NCBI GenBank assembly: GCA_964544395.1
Contig: CAZJAO010000005.1
Location: 1-45,937, forward strand
Source of the DNA: JAKLIN01 sp964544395
Lineage (GTDB): Archaea > Nanobdellota > Nanobdellia > Pacearchaeales > GW2011-AR1
Length of the DNA stretch: 45,937 bases
Direction of reading: 5' to 3'
The first letter of the stretch is position 1, and every line of letters begins with the position of its first letter. Positions 8,404 through 17,555 of the stretch are shown here, piece after piece. Below the pieces are notes generated by a model that ran no database searches, was not told the DNA's origin, and worked only from the letters and a program-made list of their open reading frames with translations. Made by a program: the position numbers and the translations under genes.

Positions 8404-9667
8404 AGTGCTAAAAGAGGCGCTAACTGAAGCAAAACCCTCGCTGAAAGAAATTGGAGACATTGAAAATAAACTTAAAGATTTCTTGATTAAACTCAACCAT
8501 AAATTAAAATCTTCTAAAATAGATGCAGAAGTTTTCGTCGGTGGAAGTTATGCAAAGAGAACTTTGATTAAAAGAGAAAAATATGACGTCGATATCTTTG
8601 TCAGATTTGACAAAAAATATATCGGAAAAGATATTTCTGCCTTGACTCACAAAATTCTTGAAGGAATAAAATCAAATCCCATAAGGATTCATGGTTCGAG
8701 AGATTATTTCAAAGTAAACGTAGAACCTTGGATTTTTTTTGAAATTGTTCCTGTGATAAAAATTTCAAAACCGCAGGAAGCAGAAAACATTACCGATTTA
8801 TCTTATTTCCATGTAAAATATCTGAATAAGAAATTAAAGAAAGGCTTAAGCGATGATATAATCCTAGCAAAGTCGTTCTGTCATGCTAATCGAGTTTATG
8901 GCGCAGAATCCCATATCAAAGGTTTCTCAGGATATTCATTAGAACTTCTGATTCAATATTACGGAAGTTTCTTAAAATTCATAAGAGAGATCGCAAAATC
9001 TAAAGAAGACAAGATAATTATCGACGCTGAAAAGCATTATTCCAACAAAAAACAGATTTTAATGGACATGAATTCTTCAAAACTTGAATCCCCAATTATT
9101 CTTGTTGATCCAACTTTCAGGCAGAGAAATGCTCTTGCAACTTTGTCTTATTGGACATTCAAAAAGTTTAAAGATGCATGCAGAGAGTTTTTAGAAAATC
9201 CTGATATAAAATTCTTCAAATTAAAAGAAATTGATTTTGAAAAGATTGGAGAAAATGCAAAAAAGAAGAAATATGATTTTGTGCTACTGAGAATCTCGAC
9301 AAAGATGCAGAAGGGAGCAATAGCCGGCAGCAAATTGTTAAAATTTTATGAGCATCTTGATAATTCTCTAGAAAAATATTTTGAGATTCAAGAGAAAGAG
9401 TTCTATTACCGAAATGAACAATATGCGGACTGCTTTTTTGTAGGAAAGAAAAAAGAAGGATTAGTTATAAGAGGTCCGCCAATCAGTAAAATTGAAGAAG
9501 TAAAAAAATTCAAAGAGAAACATAAAAAAACCTTTGTTAAATCCAAGATAATTTATTCTAAAGATGAAGCAAAGTCTAATTTCAAAGAGTTTATAGTTTC
9601 ATGGAGAGAAAAGAATAGAGAGATAATAAAGAGCATGTATATAAGAGAAATAAAGATTCTTGATTAA
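8384..9667 (+). CDS. cca: Archaeal (class I) CCA-adding tRNA nucleotidyltransferase
   Basis: The 427-residue protein carries the class I nucleotidyltransferase signature GGSYAKRTLIK followed by KYDVDIFV (the catalytic carboxylates), then the archaeal CCA-enzyme segment HIKGFSGYSLELLIQYYGSF and LVDPTFRQRNALATLS. The enzyme adds CCA to tRNA 3' ends without a nucleic-acid template. This fits the tRNA-Ala gene at 43235, whose CCA is not encoded. The gene overlaps arvC by 20 bp. Length is normal for archaeal members (about 430-450). Confidence 0.95.
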   Translation: MTKKINEVLKEALTEAKPSLKEIGDIENKLKDFLIKLNHKLKSSKIDAEVFVGGSYAKRTLIKREKYDVDIFVRFDKKYIGKDISALTHKILEGIKSNPIRIHGSRDYFKVNVEPWIFFEIVPVIKISKPQEAENITDLSYFHVKYLNKKLKKGLSDDIILAKSFCHANRVYGAESHIKGFSGYSLELLIQYYGSFLKFIREIAKSKEDKIIIDAEKHYSNKKQILMDMNSSKLESPIILVDPTFRQRNALATLSYWTFKKFKDACREFLENPDIKFFKLKEIDFEKIGENAKKKKYDFVLLRISTKMQKGAIAGSKLLKFYEHLDNSLEKYFEIQEKEFYYRNEQYADCFFVGKKKEGLVIRGPPISKIEEVKKFKEKHKKTFVKSKIIYSKDEAKSNFKEFIVSWREKNREIIKSMYIREIKILD

Positions 9668-10437
9668 TTCTTGAGACTCAATTCAAAGATATCAGAGAAT
9701 GCTCTTGTAAAGAATTCAGAAGTGATTAATATGGCACTTTCCTCATCTTGGTCTTTTGAAAGATAGAATAATACTTCACTTTTATCAACAATGAAGAATT
9801 TTGCGTTAGCATCAACTTTCTTTATCTTTAAGCCAAAGATTCCGCTTAATTCATCAATAATTTCATTATCTCCAAACAAGGCAATTTTGATTGCTATATT
9901 TGATTTTTTCAGGAAGTCTATTGTTTTTTTGAAGACCTTTACCTTAGACTTTACATTTTCAGCATCATTGCATATAATCAATTCTTTTTTTGCCTTACCA
10001 ATCAGTTCTTTAATATAACCGGAGACTGCTTCTTTTCCTTTAAGTGAAAGAGGCAATTCTTCTTTTTTCACCGGCTCTTCACTATTTTTGTACATTTCTT
10101 CCAAAGCCAGGAACTCTTCAGTTTCCTTTATATTTGTAAGGAAGTTTAATCTTTCTTCAGCATCTTTCTTTACATTTGTCTTCAATCTTTCAAGAATTCC
10201 TTTTGGTTTTACACCCATATACATTATAGGCTTTCCAAGCTTTTCTATTGCAAATCCTTTCTTTTCCAGATTTTCAAGAACATCATAGGTTCTGCTTCTT
10301 GGAACACGTGAGATCTTAGCTATATCTCCTGCTGAAGCAATTCCTTTTGAAAGCAAAGCTAGCCAGACTTTTGTTTCATATATATTCAAATCAAAGTGGT
10401 CTTTGATTCTGCTTACTAATTCCTGATTAAGAATCAT
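9664..10437 (-). CDS. TrmB-family transcriptional regulator
   Basis: The product is 257 residues from the ATG at 10437. The N-terminal winged helix-turn-helix (about 15-80) has LNIYETKVWLALLSKG, then AGDIAKISRVPRSRTYDVL (recognition helix) and a wing KGFAIEKLGKP. A helical linker and a C-terminal phospholipase-D-like effector region follow, as in TrmB-type sugar regulators. The start is supported by a TATA box 25 bp upstream. The gene converges on cca with a 4-bp overlap. An uninterrupted reading frame continues through the N gap into the next gene, but this is an artefact of the gap length. The ligand is unknown. Confidence 0.85.
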   Translation of the reverse strand: MILNQELVSRIKDHFDLNIYETKVWLALLSKGIASAGDIAKISRVPRSRTYDVLENLEKKGFAIEKLGKPIMYMGVKPKGILERLKTNVKKDAEERLNFLTNIKETEEFLALEEMYKNSEEPVKKEELPLSLKGKEAVSGYIKELIGKAKKELIICNDAENVKSKVKVFKKTIDFLKKSNIAIKIALFGDNEIIDELSGIFGLKIKKVDANAKFFIVDKSEVLFYLSKDQDEESAILITSEFFTRAFSDIFELSLKN

Positions 10438-10455
10438 AATATTTTGCCCTAAAGA

Positions 10456-10467
10456 ATATTTATAAAT
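10456..10467 (-). promoter_or_regulatory. TATA box of the TrmB-type regulator
   Basis: Read on the minus strand, ATTTATAAATAT lies about 25 bp before the ATG at 10437. It proves a separate transcription start and argues against a fusion with the protease gene beyond the gap. Confidence 0.65.
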
Positions 10468-10488
10468 CTTTCTATATGTTACCTTTAT

Positions 10489-10588
10489 NNNNNNNNNNNN
10501 NNNNNNNNNNNNNNNNNNNNNNNNNNNNNNNNNNNNNNNNNNNNNNNNNNNNNNNNNNNNNNNNNNNNNNNNNNNNNNNNNNNNNNNN
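10489..10588. other. Assembly gap (100 N)
   Basis: Exactly 100 N; this is the usual placeholder for a gap of unknown length. It removes the 3' end of the presenilin-like protease gene. Confidence 0.99.
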
Positions 10589-11508
10589 GGCATTGCGGGA
10601 TAGAACTTCTTTTTCTCGCCAAATAATAATAAATATCCCAGTCCCAATATAGCTCCAATCATGACTAAAATAGATGCAAGAGGCACTTCAAGTCCAAGAA
10701 TATTCATGAACCCAAATCTCCGCAAAACAACCCCTGCAGCAATTATAGGGAAGATTACATCGCCACCGCCGAGAATTGCAAAATTAACTCTAATTTCTTT
10801 CTTCCTTTTTTCTTTTCGCATTTTTTTAATCTTTAATCTCATTCCTCTTGATATTGATGGGATGATAAAGCCCCCAAAGATTTTCAATTTGTTAATCTGG
10901 TATTTTGCCATCTTTTGCATTACGCCTGAATGCCAAACAGCCCAGATATCATAAATCGAGATTAAGATCAGAAGAGCCATAATTGCATAAACACCGCGAT
11001 TTGAGTTGTCTGCCCCACTTAAAAGAGCGACAAATACTGCAGCAATTCCAGGATAGATAAATAATTCAGTAATATTGTGTATCCAGAGGTTTTGCCTATA
11101 AATTTTAAAGAAAGCCAGAGGAACGGAAATAGCGAGAGAGATTAAAACAAAAAGCAAAGCTGATGAAGGAAAGAATGCAATTAATGATGTTGACAGAGCG
11201 ACAATAACCACTATGAAGAACCATGCTTTCAGGACAAACGCTGCTTTAAATCTGGTTAGAACAAAGAACAGTGCTATTGCAATCACAAAAGCAGGAATAA
11301 TATAAAGCAAAATCTGCCAGACGTTTACCTGAGCATTATCTGGAGGAGGCTCTAATCCATAAGGCAATGTATTCGGAGTTGTAACATTAATAGGAACATT
11401 ATTCACGACTTTGGCCGGAGAGTAATAATTTACAACATACAATCCGATTATCTGCGTTGCGATAAACATCGACAGAATCAAAATTGTTATTTTCCAGTTA
11501 TGCTTCAT
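10589..11508 (-). CDS. Presenilin/signal-peptide-peptidase-like aspartyl protease (A22), 3' truncated by gap
   Basis: About 306 residues are visible; the C-terminus is lost in the N gap. It is a polytopic membrane protein with the two catalytic aspartates of intramembrane aspartyl proteases: IYDIWAVW (YD motif) and ILGGGDVIFP (GxGD motif). It stops just as the third motif begins (YPAM, a PAL-like variant). Between the two aspartate helices is a highly basic cytoplasmic loop of Lys/Arg. Family members cut substrates inside the membrane. N-terminal signal-like helix and a Pro/Asn extracellular loop precede the first core helices. Substrate unknown; the many single-span surface proteins in this window are possible substrates (inference). 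Confidence 0.88.
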
Positions 11509-11580
11509 GATATCCCTCTTTTATAAAACAAACAAGAGTTGTTTATAAAAGTTTTTAAGTATTTGAAGAGTTATCATCGA

Positions 11581-12189
11581 ATGAAAAAGAGAGACTGGAT
11601 ATTATACGCTATTATTTTCGTAATTTCTTTGGCTTATGTTTTCATGATTATAGATGTGGTTATTACTCATGACTATATTTCACTCCTCTGGACGTGCTAT
11701 CTGGCTATTCCATTGATAATCATCGGGTTAATAAAAAGAAATTCTGGCCTTATTTTAAGTCAGGTAATAATTCTGATAATCACAGATTTATTCTGGATAT
11801 TTGATTTTTTATGCCTCATCTTTTTAGGACATACTGTTTTTGGAATAGACATAGTAAAGAATTTCCCATATCAATCACTTATAATTAAGCTCGGGAATTT
11901 GCAGCATTTAGTTGTGACTCCTTTATCGATTGTAGCACTATCAATATTAAAAGTTAAAAAAAGTTATAAGATTCTTCTAATAAGTTTTGGAGAATTAATA
12001 GTTTTATTCTTACTAACTTTACTTTTTGCCCCGCACACAAGTTTCATCAATTGCGTTTATCAGGGATGTGTAGATGTTCCTTTAAATTTCCTGCCATATC
12101 CTTTAATCTGGTTTATATTTTCATTTGGATTTGTTAGTATTTCTTATTTTATACTAACCTCTCTGCCTTTTTTAAAGAAGAAAAGCTAA
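11581..12189 (+). CDS. Polytopic membrane protein, copy A of a paralogous pair
   Basis: The product is 202 residues when started at MKKRDW; a TATA-like GTTTTTAAGT about 26 bp upstream and alignment to copy B (18646-19257) both favour this over the ATG at 11539. It has about five to six hydrophobic helices. Copy B is alike throughout: SLLWTCYLAIPLIIIGLIK versus DLFWACYIAIPLILLGLIK, and a shared loop NCVYQGC / NCVHQTC before FLPYP. The two conserved cysteines probably lie outside the membrane. I recognise no named family. It converges on its secreted partner (12193-13092) with a 3-bp gap, while in the B locus the pair diverges. Confidence 0.75.
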   Translation: MKKRDWILYAIIFVISLAYVFMIIDVVITHDYISLLWTCYLAIPLIIIGLIKRNSGLILSQVIILIITDLFWIFDFLCLIFLGHTVFGIDIVKNFPYQSLIIKLGNLQHLVVTPLSIVALSILKVKKSYKILLISFGELIVLFLLTLLFAPHTSFINCVYQGCVDVPLNFLPYPLIWFIFSFGFVSISYFILTSLPFLKKKS

Positions 12190-12192
12190 TAT

Positions 12193-13092
12193 TTATCCAA
12201 ATGCACAAGGATAAAGTATCCAAGAAGAATCGGTATGCGATCCATATGAACCAGGCACTTGGCAGATAGGGGCTGTGGAGGAAGTTCCACAATAGTTAAC
12301 CCCACTAGCATAAGAAGCATCTGCGGGATGTGCAGTATACAAAAGACCTCCTGCACGATTAATACAAAGAGTATCTCCTGCGCCATCGCTAGTTGTTCCG
12401 AAAGGACAGCCGCCACACCCATTTCCGCTATAGCCTACACAGCGCCCGCTTCCATCACAACCTTTAGTATAAACGCCTCCACAGGTATATCCGATTGAAA
12501 AACTGGCGCAGGCTCTATTAGAATTTATCGTACCAGCACAGCCAAGGGAACCCCCTGATGTAGGATAGCATGCACTTCCAATACCAAAACCGCTAGGACA
12601 GGTATACCCTGTTGGACAACTTAGAATAGGTGGTATTGAAGATAATAAATTATTATCTATAGTATATTGTAAGGTTTTTATACTACTTGTTGTGTTTACA
12701 TTAATCTTACTTGCATATTCCCCTCCAGCAGGGATTGAAGATTTTGCATAACTCTGGGAATTCGCGGGAGTTGCGAATAATTGATAATTTACGGCATCTT
12801 GCAAAGTTACATTATACCCTCCAAGAGTTATAATAATCTGACTTGCAAATTCATAAGGTGAGGATACTGGCAGGAGAGTTGTAGGAATTAAAGAAGTATT
12901 TGCTGCAATAAAAAATCCATTATCAATTGCATTTTGAAGAGTGATATACTTTCCACCCCCAACAGAAAGGAAGACTTGAGAACTATTATGCCCGGGATTT
13001 GCAGGAGATACCAATCCTGTTGTTACCGCGTGGACTCCAACTGAAGAAAAGACTATAGCTAAAAGTATAACCAATAACAGCTCTTTTTTCAT
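12193..13092 (-). CDS. Secreted Cys-rich protein, copy A of a paralogous pair
   Basis: This 299-residue protein has a signal helix (1-22), then three related units of about 40 residues, each built around an ITLQxA-type motif (KYITLQNAIDNG, YNVTLQDAVNYQ, KTLQYTIDNN). A Cys-rich C-terminal domain follows, with CPTGYTCPSG, GIGSACYPT, and GYSGNGCGGCPFG. The same architecture and motifs occur in the 17556-18593 protein (ITLQDAVDSG; WSGYGCGGCPFG). No membrane anchor is seen after the Cys-rich domain. The minus-strand TATA box (about 13112-13125) is 26 bp from the start. Function unknown; surface or released protein. Confidence 0.78.
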   Translation of the reverse strand: MKKELLLVILLAIVFSSVGVHAVTTGLVSPANPGHNSSQVFLSVGGGKYITLQNAIDNGFFIAANTSLIPTTLLPVSSPYEFASQIIITLGGYNVTLQDAVNYQLFATPANSQSYAKSSIPAGGEYASKINVNTTSSIKTLQYTIDNNLLSSIPPILSCPTGYTCPSGFGIGSACYPTSGGSLGCAGTINSNRACASFSIGYTCGGVYTKGCDGSGRCVGYSGNGCGGCPFGTTSDGAGDTLCINRAGGLLYTAHPADASYASGVNYCGTSSTAPICQVPGSYGSHTDSSWILYPCAFG

Positions 13093-13230
13093 TATGAAAT
13101 TAGAGCGATTAGATATTTAAATTTATTCTTTAAAATGTTTTTTCTAACTCTATCAAAAGCACGATAAGAATAAACGCTAAGAAAATTGTGAAAATCGCGG
13201 CTCTTTTTTATAGCGCATATTATTTACGAT

Positions 13231-13806
13231 TTATTTCTCGTAATTTTTGAGAGCAGCTTTCACATTTTTCAAAAGCTGGTCCATGCTTTCTTCCAACTGC
13301 TCTTTGTTCTTTGTTCCTGTGCAAACAAGTTTTCCATTAGTGAAAAGCAAGAATGTTGCATTAGGTTCTGATAATTTGTAAACTAAACCAGGGAATTGTT
13401 CAGGTTCATATTCGGTGTTTTCCATTTCAAGCGCGAGAAAATTCAGATTCAATTTCAAGTTTATCGTGCCAGAAGCAACAATATTTTGTACTGTAATTTT
13501 TGGCTTTGTAGTAACGTTAACATTAATTTTCTTCAGCTGCTTAATAACCGCATCGATAACCTGTCTGACTTGTGCAATTGATTTTGTTCCTGTACAAACC
13601 AGATTTCCCGACGAGAAAACAAGAACTGCAGATTTTGGTTCCTTAATTCTTAAAACAAGTCCCGGGAATGTATCAGGATTATATTCAGTGTTAGGCTGTG
13701 TTCTTGCAAGTTTTGTAAGGGGAACTGGTTTTTCGAGAGAAGTCGTTGCAACGATATTTTGAATCTTGTAATTCTTAGATGAAGATTTTTCCTTTTCCGG
13801 CATCAT
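13231..13806 (-). CDS. tbp: TATA-box-binding protein (TBP)
   Basis: The 191-residue protein has the two imperfect TBP repeats: first YKIQNIVATTSL ... FPGLVLRI ... GNLVCTGTKS, second ITVQNIVASGTI ... FPGLVYKL ... GKLVCTGTKN. TBP bends the TATA box and recruits TFB and RNA polymerase. It matches the abundance of TATA boxes in this window. The N-terminus carries a short charged extension and the C-terminus lacks the acidic tail of many euryarchaeal TBPs. ATG codons at 13806 and 13803 are both possible; the TATA box at about 13821-13833 fits either. Confidence 0.96.
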   Translation of the reverse strand: MMPEKEKSSSKNYKIQNIVATTSLEKPVPLTKLARTQPNTEYNPDTFPGLVLRIKEPKSAVLVFSSGNLVCTGTKSIAQVRQVIDAVIKQLKKINVNVTTKPKITVQNIVASGTINLKLNLNFLALEMENTEYEPEQFPGLVYKLSEPNATFLLFTNGKLVCTGTKNKEQLEESMDQLLKNVKAALKNYEK

Positions 13807-13860
13807 CTAAATAGAAAAAGTTTATTTATAAAGGTTTTTAAATAAAAATAAAAATAAATT

Positions 13861-15132
13861 TTATTGAGGACGATATGCTGACTGAGAGCCAGGTGGCCCT
13901 GAAGGAGGACTTCTAGGAGAAAAGGACCTATATCCTCCAGAATCTTTTGAGCCTCCGAAATCTGTAGAATACGACTTCTTTCTTAATCTCATTAATATTA
14001 TAACTACGCCGACTACACTTATAATAATAATTCCCATAACAATAAAGAATGCTGATGAAAGGGAAAAGGAGGTTGCACTTGTTTGCGAAGTCGAATTATT
14101 TGTTGTAATAGCACTGCCAAGAGCGCAATCACGTGTTTCTACTTGTGGAGAGGCGCATCCATTTGAATCTGTGCATGTCCTAGTTTGAGAACCATTATCA
14201 CTTGAACAAACCGCAGGGGTCCAATCAGTACAAGACCAGCTTGTTACACATGTTGGACTTACCGAGCAGCTTTGATTCGTCTCTGCAGGCTGGCCGGTTG
14301 TAACATTGCAATTATTAGCATCAGTCCATGTAACTGATTGCGTACTGTTTGTACAAGTGCCCGTTGAATTCACCCAATTAGGAGTGCACGAAGTTGAATT
14401 ATAAACTACACCCAAAGTCAGATTACCTGTTGAGGCATTATTATTTGCATTATCAAATACCGTTGCCCATAAACGATAAGTTCCTGTAGCTAATCCAGTA
14501 ATATCGGTATAAAATGAAGTAGTATTAGTAACCAAACCCACTATTCCTGAAGAATTAGACAAATAGACTGTAACATTTTTTATTCCACTTCCAGAATCAC
14601 TCACGCTAACATTCACAGGAATATTTGTCAACCCTGAGGCAGAATCCGAGGGAGTTTGATTAATAAAAGAAATTGTTGGAGCGACTGTATCATTAATCAT
14701 GACCGTTAATGTGGAGATATTTATAGCAGAATTGTTATCCAATGAAGAAACATTTATGCTAATAGCTCCGGTTTGATTTGTCGCAGCATAAAACCAGAAA
14801 AGTCCCGATGAATTGGATTTTATAAGACTTATAGAACTATTTGTGAACTGTAATGAATTACCAATAATCGTAGGGACATTTGTGGTAGTATTAGTTCCAT
14901 ATGAAGTGATATTCAAAAAAGATGCACTTACAGTCAAATTAACCTGAGTTATATTTAATTTAGGGTCGGTGTTCAAGAGAGTGATGGTATAATTGTGAAA
15001 TACTCCTGCTTCACCAGTACTGGTATCTATCGTAACAGTTTGCGTCGCAGCAAAAACATAATTTAAGAAAAGAACTAAAGACGCAAGACAAACAAATGAG
15101 AGAATAACAACTCCCAAATTCCTCTTTTTCAT
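13861..15132 (-). CDS. Ig-like / TSP1-like surface protein with C-terminal membrane helix
   Basis: The 423-residue protein has a signal helix, an N-terminal beta domain, an Ig-like domain around residues 150-235 (TISFINQTPSD ... VNVSVSDSGSGIKNVTV) and a Cys/Trp-rich segment resembling thrombospondin type 1 repeats (CVTSWSCTDWTPAVC ... QTRTCTD ... ETRDC). Then come one transmembrane helix (about 352-378) and a Ser/Pro/Gly-rich cytoplasmic tail. Many NxS/T sequons suggest N-glycosylation. A TATA box (15153-15162) lies about 26 bp upstream of the ATG. Probably a cell-surface contact protein; no exact family named. Confidence 0.78.
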   Translation of the reverse strand: MKKRNLGVVILSFVCLASLVLFLNYVFAATQTVTIDTSTGEAGVFHNYTITLLNTDPKLNITQVNLTVSASFLNITSYGTNTTTNVPTIIGNSLQFTNSSISLIKSNSSGLFWFYAATNQTGAISINVSSLDNNSAINISTLTVMINDTVAPTISFINQTPSDSASGLTNIPVNVSVSDSGSGIKNVTVYLSNSSGIVGLVTNTTSFYTDITGLATGTYRLWATVFDNANNNASTGNLTLGVVYNSTSCTPNWVNSTGTCTNSTQSVTWTDANNCNVTTGQPAETNQSCSVSPTCVTSWSCTDWTPAVCSSDNGSQTRTCTDSNGCASPQVETRDCALGSAITTNNSTSQTSATSFSLSSAFFIVMGIIIISVVGVVIILMRLRKKSYSTDFGGSKDSGGYRSFSPRSPPSGPPGSQSAYRPQ

Positions 15133-15172
15133 GTCTAATTATACAAAATTGAGTTTAAATATATTTTTAATT

Positions 15173-16879
15173 TCAGCCATATTTCCAGTTTTTCAATTTT
15201 TGCTTTTCAAAATCTTCTTCAATTTCCTTGAGTGAGTTTATTTCAGACAAAGGTTTATCAGGACGAAGAGCAGTAAAACGGGGGAAACGTAATGCAAATC
15301 CCGAAGAATATGTCGGTGATTTCTGAATTTCCTGATATGTAACAGCGACTATAATTTTGGGTTTTATTTTCACATTCTTTCCTTTTTCTTCAATAATCAG
15401 AGGTTTTATTTTGTCTGTCAATTCTTCAAAGGATACACCTTCATCTTTCTTCTCCTTGAATCCTGTTCCAACTTTTCCAATCTCCAAAAATTTATCACCG
15501 CTTCTGCAGGATAAAATGAAACTTGAAATCCAACCCGAACGTTTTCCTGTTCCATATTCTCCTCCGGTAATAACCAAATCCAAATCTCTTTCTTCAGGTT
15601 TCATTTTTACCATGTTTCCGACTCTCCTGCCAGGACTGTAAATTGAATCCAGATTTTTCATCATAACTCCTTCTTGATTATCTTTCAGCGCGTGCTTGTA
15701 AAATTCCTCTGCTTTCTTTTCATCGTCTGTAATTATCTGCTTCGAATGAATGATTTTGTAAGGATGCTCCTCAATTATCTTTTTTACAAGTTCTGTCCTT
15801 TTTCTGAATGGCTCTGTCAAAAGGGATTTTCCATTGTAATAAAGAACATCAAATACATTTATCTCAATAGGAAGCTCGTCACGGAGCTTTTCAATGTCAT
15901 ATTTTCTCTTTATTCTCTGGCCAATGCTCTGGAATGGCTTGTATTCTTTTGTCTTTCTGTCAAATCCGACAGCTTCGGAATCAAGAATTGCAGAATCTGC
16001 TTTCACATATTTTCTAATATAATCTGCAACTTCCGGAAATTGCTTTGTAACATTCTCCAAACGACGCGTGAACAAAGTTATTTCATTTCCTTTTTTGTGA
16101 ATTATGAACCTGAATCCATCATATTTGTATTCGATTGCAGCGGGTTTTCCCACAGCTTCGAAACCTTCTTTTATCGTCTTAACTTTTTCCGCAAGCATGA
16201 CTTTCATCGGCTTTCCAAGTTCAATTTTTACTTTTCCCAAATCGCTTATCTTACCTTTCTTTACAATTTCAAAAACAATTGCCAAATCATTCGATTTATC
16301 GATTGCTTCCTGAATTCTTTCTGCTTCCTCATTTTCATTCTTGAAGAATGCATGAGCCATCGATTCCCTGATTGTGCTCTCCTGAATTCCAATTCTCAAG
16401 TCGCCAATCAAAGTTCTTACAAGATAAAGAGCCTCCATAGGAGATGCAGATGTCAGCAGCTCAGTTATCAAAGAAATTTTTTTATCGACTGTTCCTTTTC
16501 CTTCCAGCTCGGGAAGCTTTCTTAAGTTTTCAATCACTTTTTCCGTCGTCAGAACCTGACTTTGAAGCGTGTGCTGCTTTCGGTCTTTAATCAACAATTC
16601 AGCAACTTTTCCCAAATCTCCGATTGATTTCCATTCTTTGACAACGCGTTCCGACTGAGTTCCTGTTGCTTTTGCAATTGCTTTAATTGCAAGCTGATTG
16701 CTTATTCCGATTTCACGCTGATCATATTCTGGATAAATTCTTCCAAGAAGAAGGTACAAAATATTGCTGTCTGATTCTTTCAATTCCTTCAGGAAAGACG
16801 AGAGAATCTCTATCTTCTTCAAACGCTTTGTTGTTGAAGAAAGTTCATCATAAAGTTCTGCAAGTTTTTGATATTTCAT
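15173..16879 (-). CDS. lig: ATP-dependent DNA ligase
   Basis: This 568-residue ligase has the nucleotidyltransferase motif I EYKYDGFR with the AMP-accepting lysine at residue 252. Motif III (FDVLYYNGKSLL), motif IV (EGVMMKNLDS) and motif V (GNMVKMKPE) follow. The N-terminal DNA-binding domain (GDLRIGIQESTIRE) and the C-terminal OB-fold (ALRFPRFTALRPDKP) are complete. Size is normal for archaeal replicative ligases. It seals nicks during replication and repair. An antisense reading frame of some 280 codons inside it has no coding character and was ignored. Confidence 0.96.
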   Translation of the reverse strand: MKYQKLAELYDELSSTTKRLKKIEILSSFLKELKESDSNILYLLLGRIYPEYDQREIGISNQLAIKAIAKATGTQSERVVKEWKSIGDLGKVAELLIKDRKQHTLQSQVLTTEKVIENLRKLPELEGKGTVDKKISLITELLTSASPMEALYLVRTLIGDLRIGIQESTIRESMAHAFFKNENEEAERIQEAIDKSNDLAIVFEIVKKGKISDLGKVKIELGKPMKVMLAEKVKTIKEGFEAVGKPAAIEYKYDGFRFIIHKKGNEITLFTRRLENVTKQFPEVADYIRKYVKADSAILDSEAVGFDRKTKEYKPFQSIGQRIKRKYDIEKLRDELPIEINVFDVLYYNGKSLLTEPFRKRTELVKKIIEEHPYKIIHSKQIITDDEKKAEEFYKHALKDNQEGVMMKNLDSIYSPGRRVGNMVKMKPEERDLDLVITGGEYGTGKRSGWISSFILSCRSGDKFLEIGKVGTGFKEKKDEGVSFEELTDKIKPLIIEEKGKNVKIKPKIIVAVTYQEIQKSPTYSSGFALRFPRFTALRPDKPLSEINSLKEIEEDFEKQKLKNWKYG

Positions 16880-16926
16880 CTCTCTTTACAAAGAAAGACT
16901 GGAAGAGTTTTTAAATTTTGAGAGAG

Positions 16927-17544
16927 TTAGATTTTATTTGCAATTATGTCTGCATATTGAACTGCTTCAGCACTCGAATCCACAAGACCAGTTTGCCCTA
17001 CCCAAGTACGGACTACTACATTATTTTTATAAAAGAAAACCTCGTAATAAGACATTTCTATATTAGAGATATTTAGAACCATATAACATCCAAAACTTTT
17101 ATCCCCAATAGTGGGTAAATTAAAAGAAATACAATTATATTGTGGAAGATATGCTTGTATATCTCCCTTTAAAATTTCCTGTGCACTCTGATTATAAGTT
17201 GAGATTGAGCTACCAATAATCTCTATGTTACTCGCTGCTGAATCCTGATAGAAAAAATTATCATAATATCCGTTCATAAATCCCTGATTTAGTGCCGCTT
17301 GAAGTTGACTATCATTGAACCAATAATTTCCAAGTTTATACCTTTGCTCAGACATAGTTGAATTGAAAACTAATCCTGGAGGAAGATTAGAAACATCTGC
17401 TTGTGAAAGGGCTATTGTTGCAGGATCTTTTGATATAAGTCCGCTACTCGGCTGTATTAAAAAAAATGCTGCTACAGATATAAGGATTAATGCAATTATA
17501 ACAAACATATAACTTTTCGATTTATTCGTTTTTTTGTTGCTCAT
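16927..17544 (-). CDS. Membrane-anchored extracellular protein, unknown
   Basis: The 205-residue product has a basic start, one N-terminal transmembrane or uncleaved signal helix (about 13-32) and an extracellular domain with scattered NxS/T sequons and two cysteines. It starts 11 bp after the end of the secreted paralog B gene, so both are likely one operon. No counterpart sits beside paralog A. I do not recognise the family. Confidence 0.7.
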   Translation of the reverse strand: MSNKKTNKSKSYMFVIIALILISVAAFFLIQPSSGLISKDPATIALSQADVSNLPPGLVFNSTMSEQRYKLGNYWFNDSQLQAALNQGFMNGYYDNFFYQDSAASNIEIIGSSISTYNQSAQEILKGDIQAYLPQYNCISFNLPTIGDKSFGCYMVLNISNIEMSYYEVFFYKNNVVVRTWVGQTGLVDSSAEAVQYADIIANKI

Positions 17545-17555
17545 TGTGATTATTT

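Noticed and set aside
9664..11508. One 614-residue protein spanning the N gap
   Set aside because: The gap length is a placeholder. The 3' half has its own start and TATA box and is a complete TrmB-type regulator, while the 5' half is a presenilin-like protease missing its end.
15674..16525. Long plus-strand ORF of 283 codons antisense to the ligase
   Set aside because: It is rich in Phe, Cys and Leu, has no motif, and lies wholly opposite the well-supported ligase gene.
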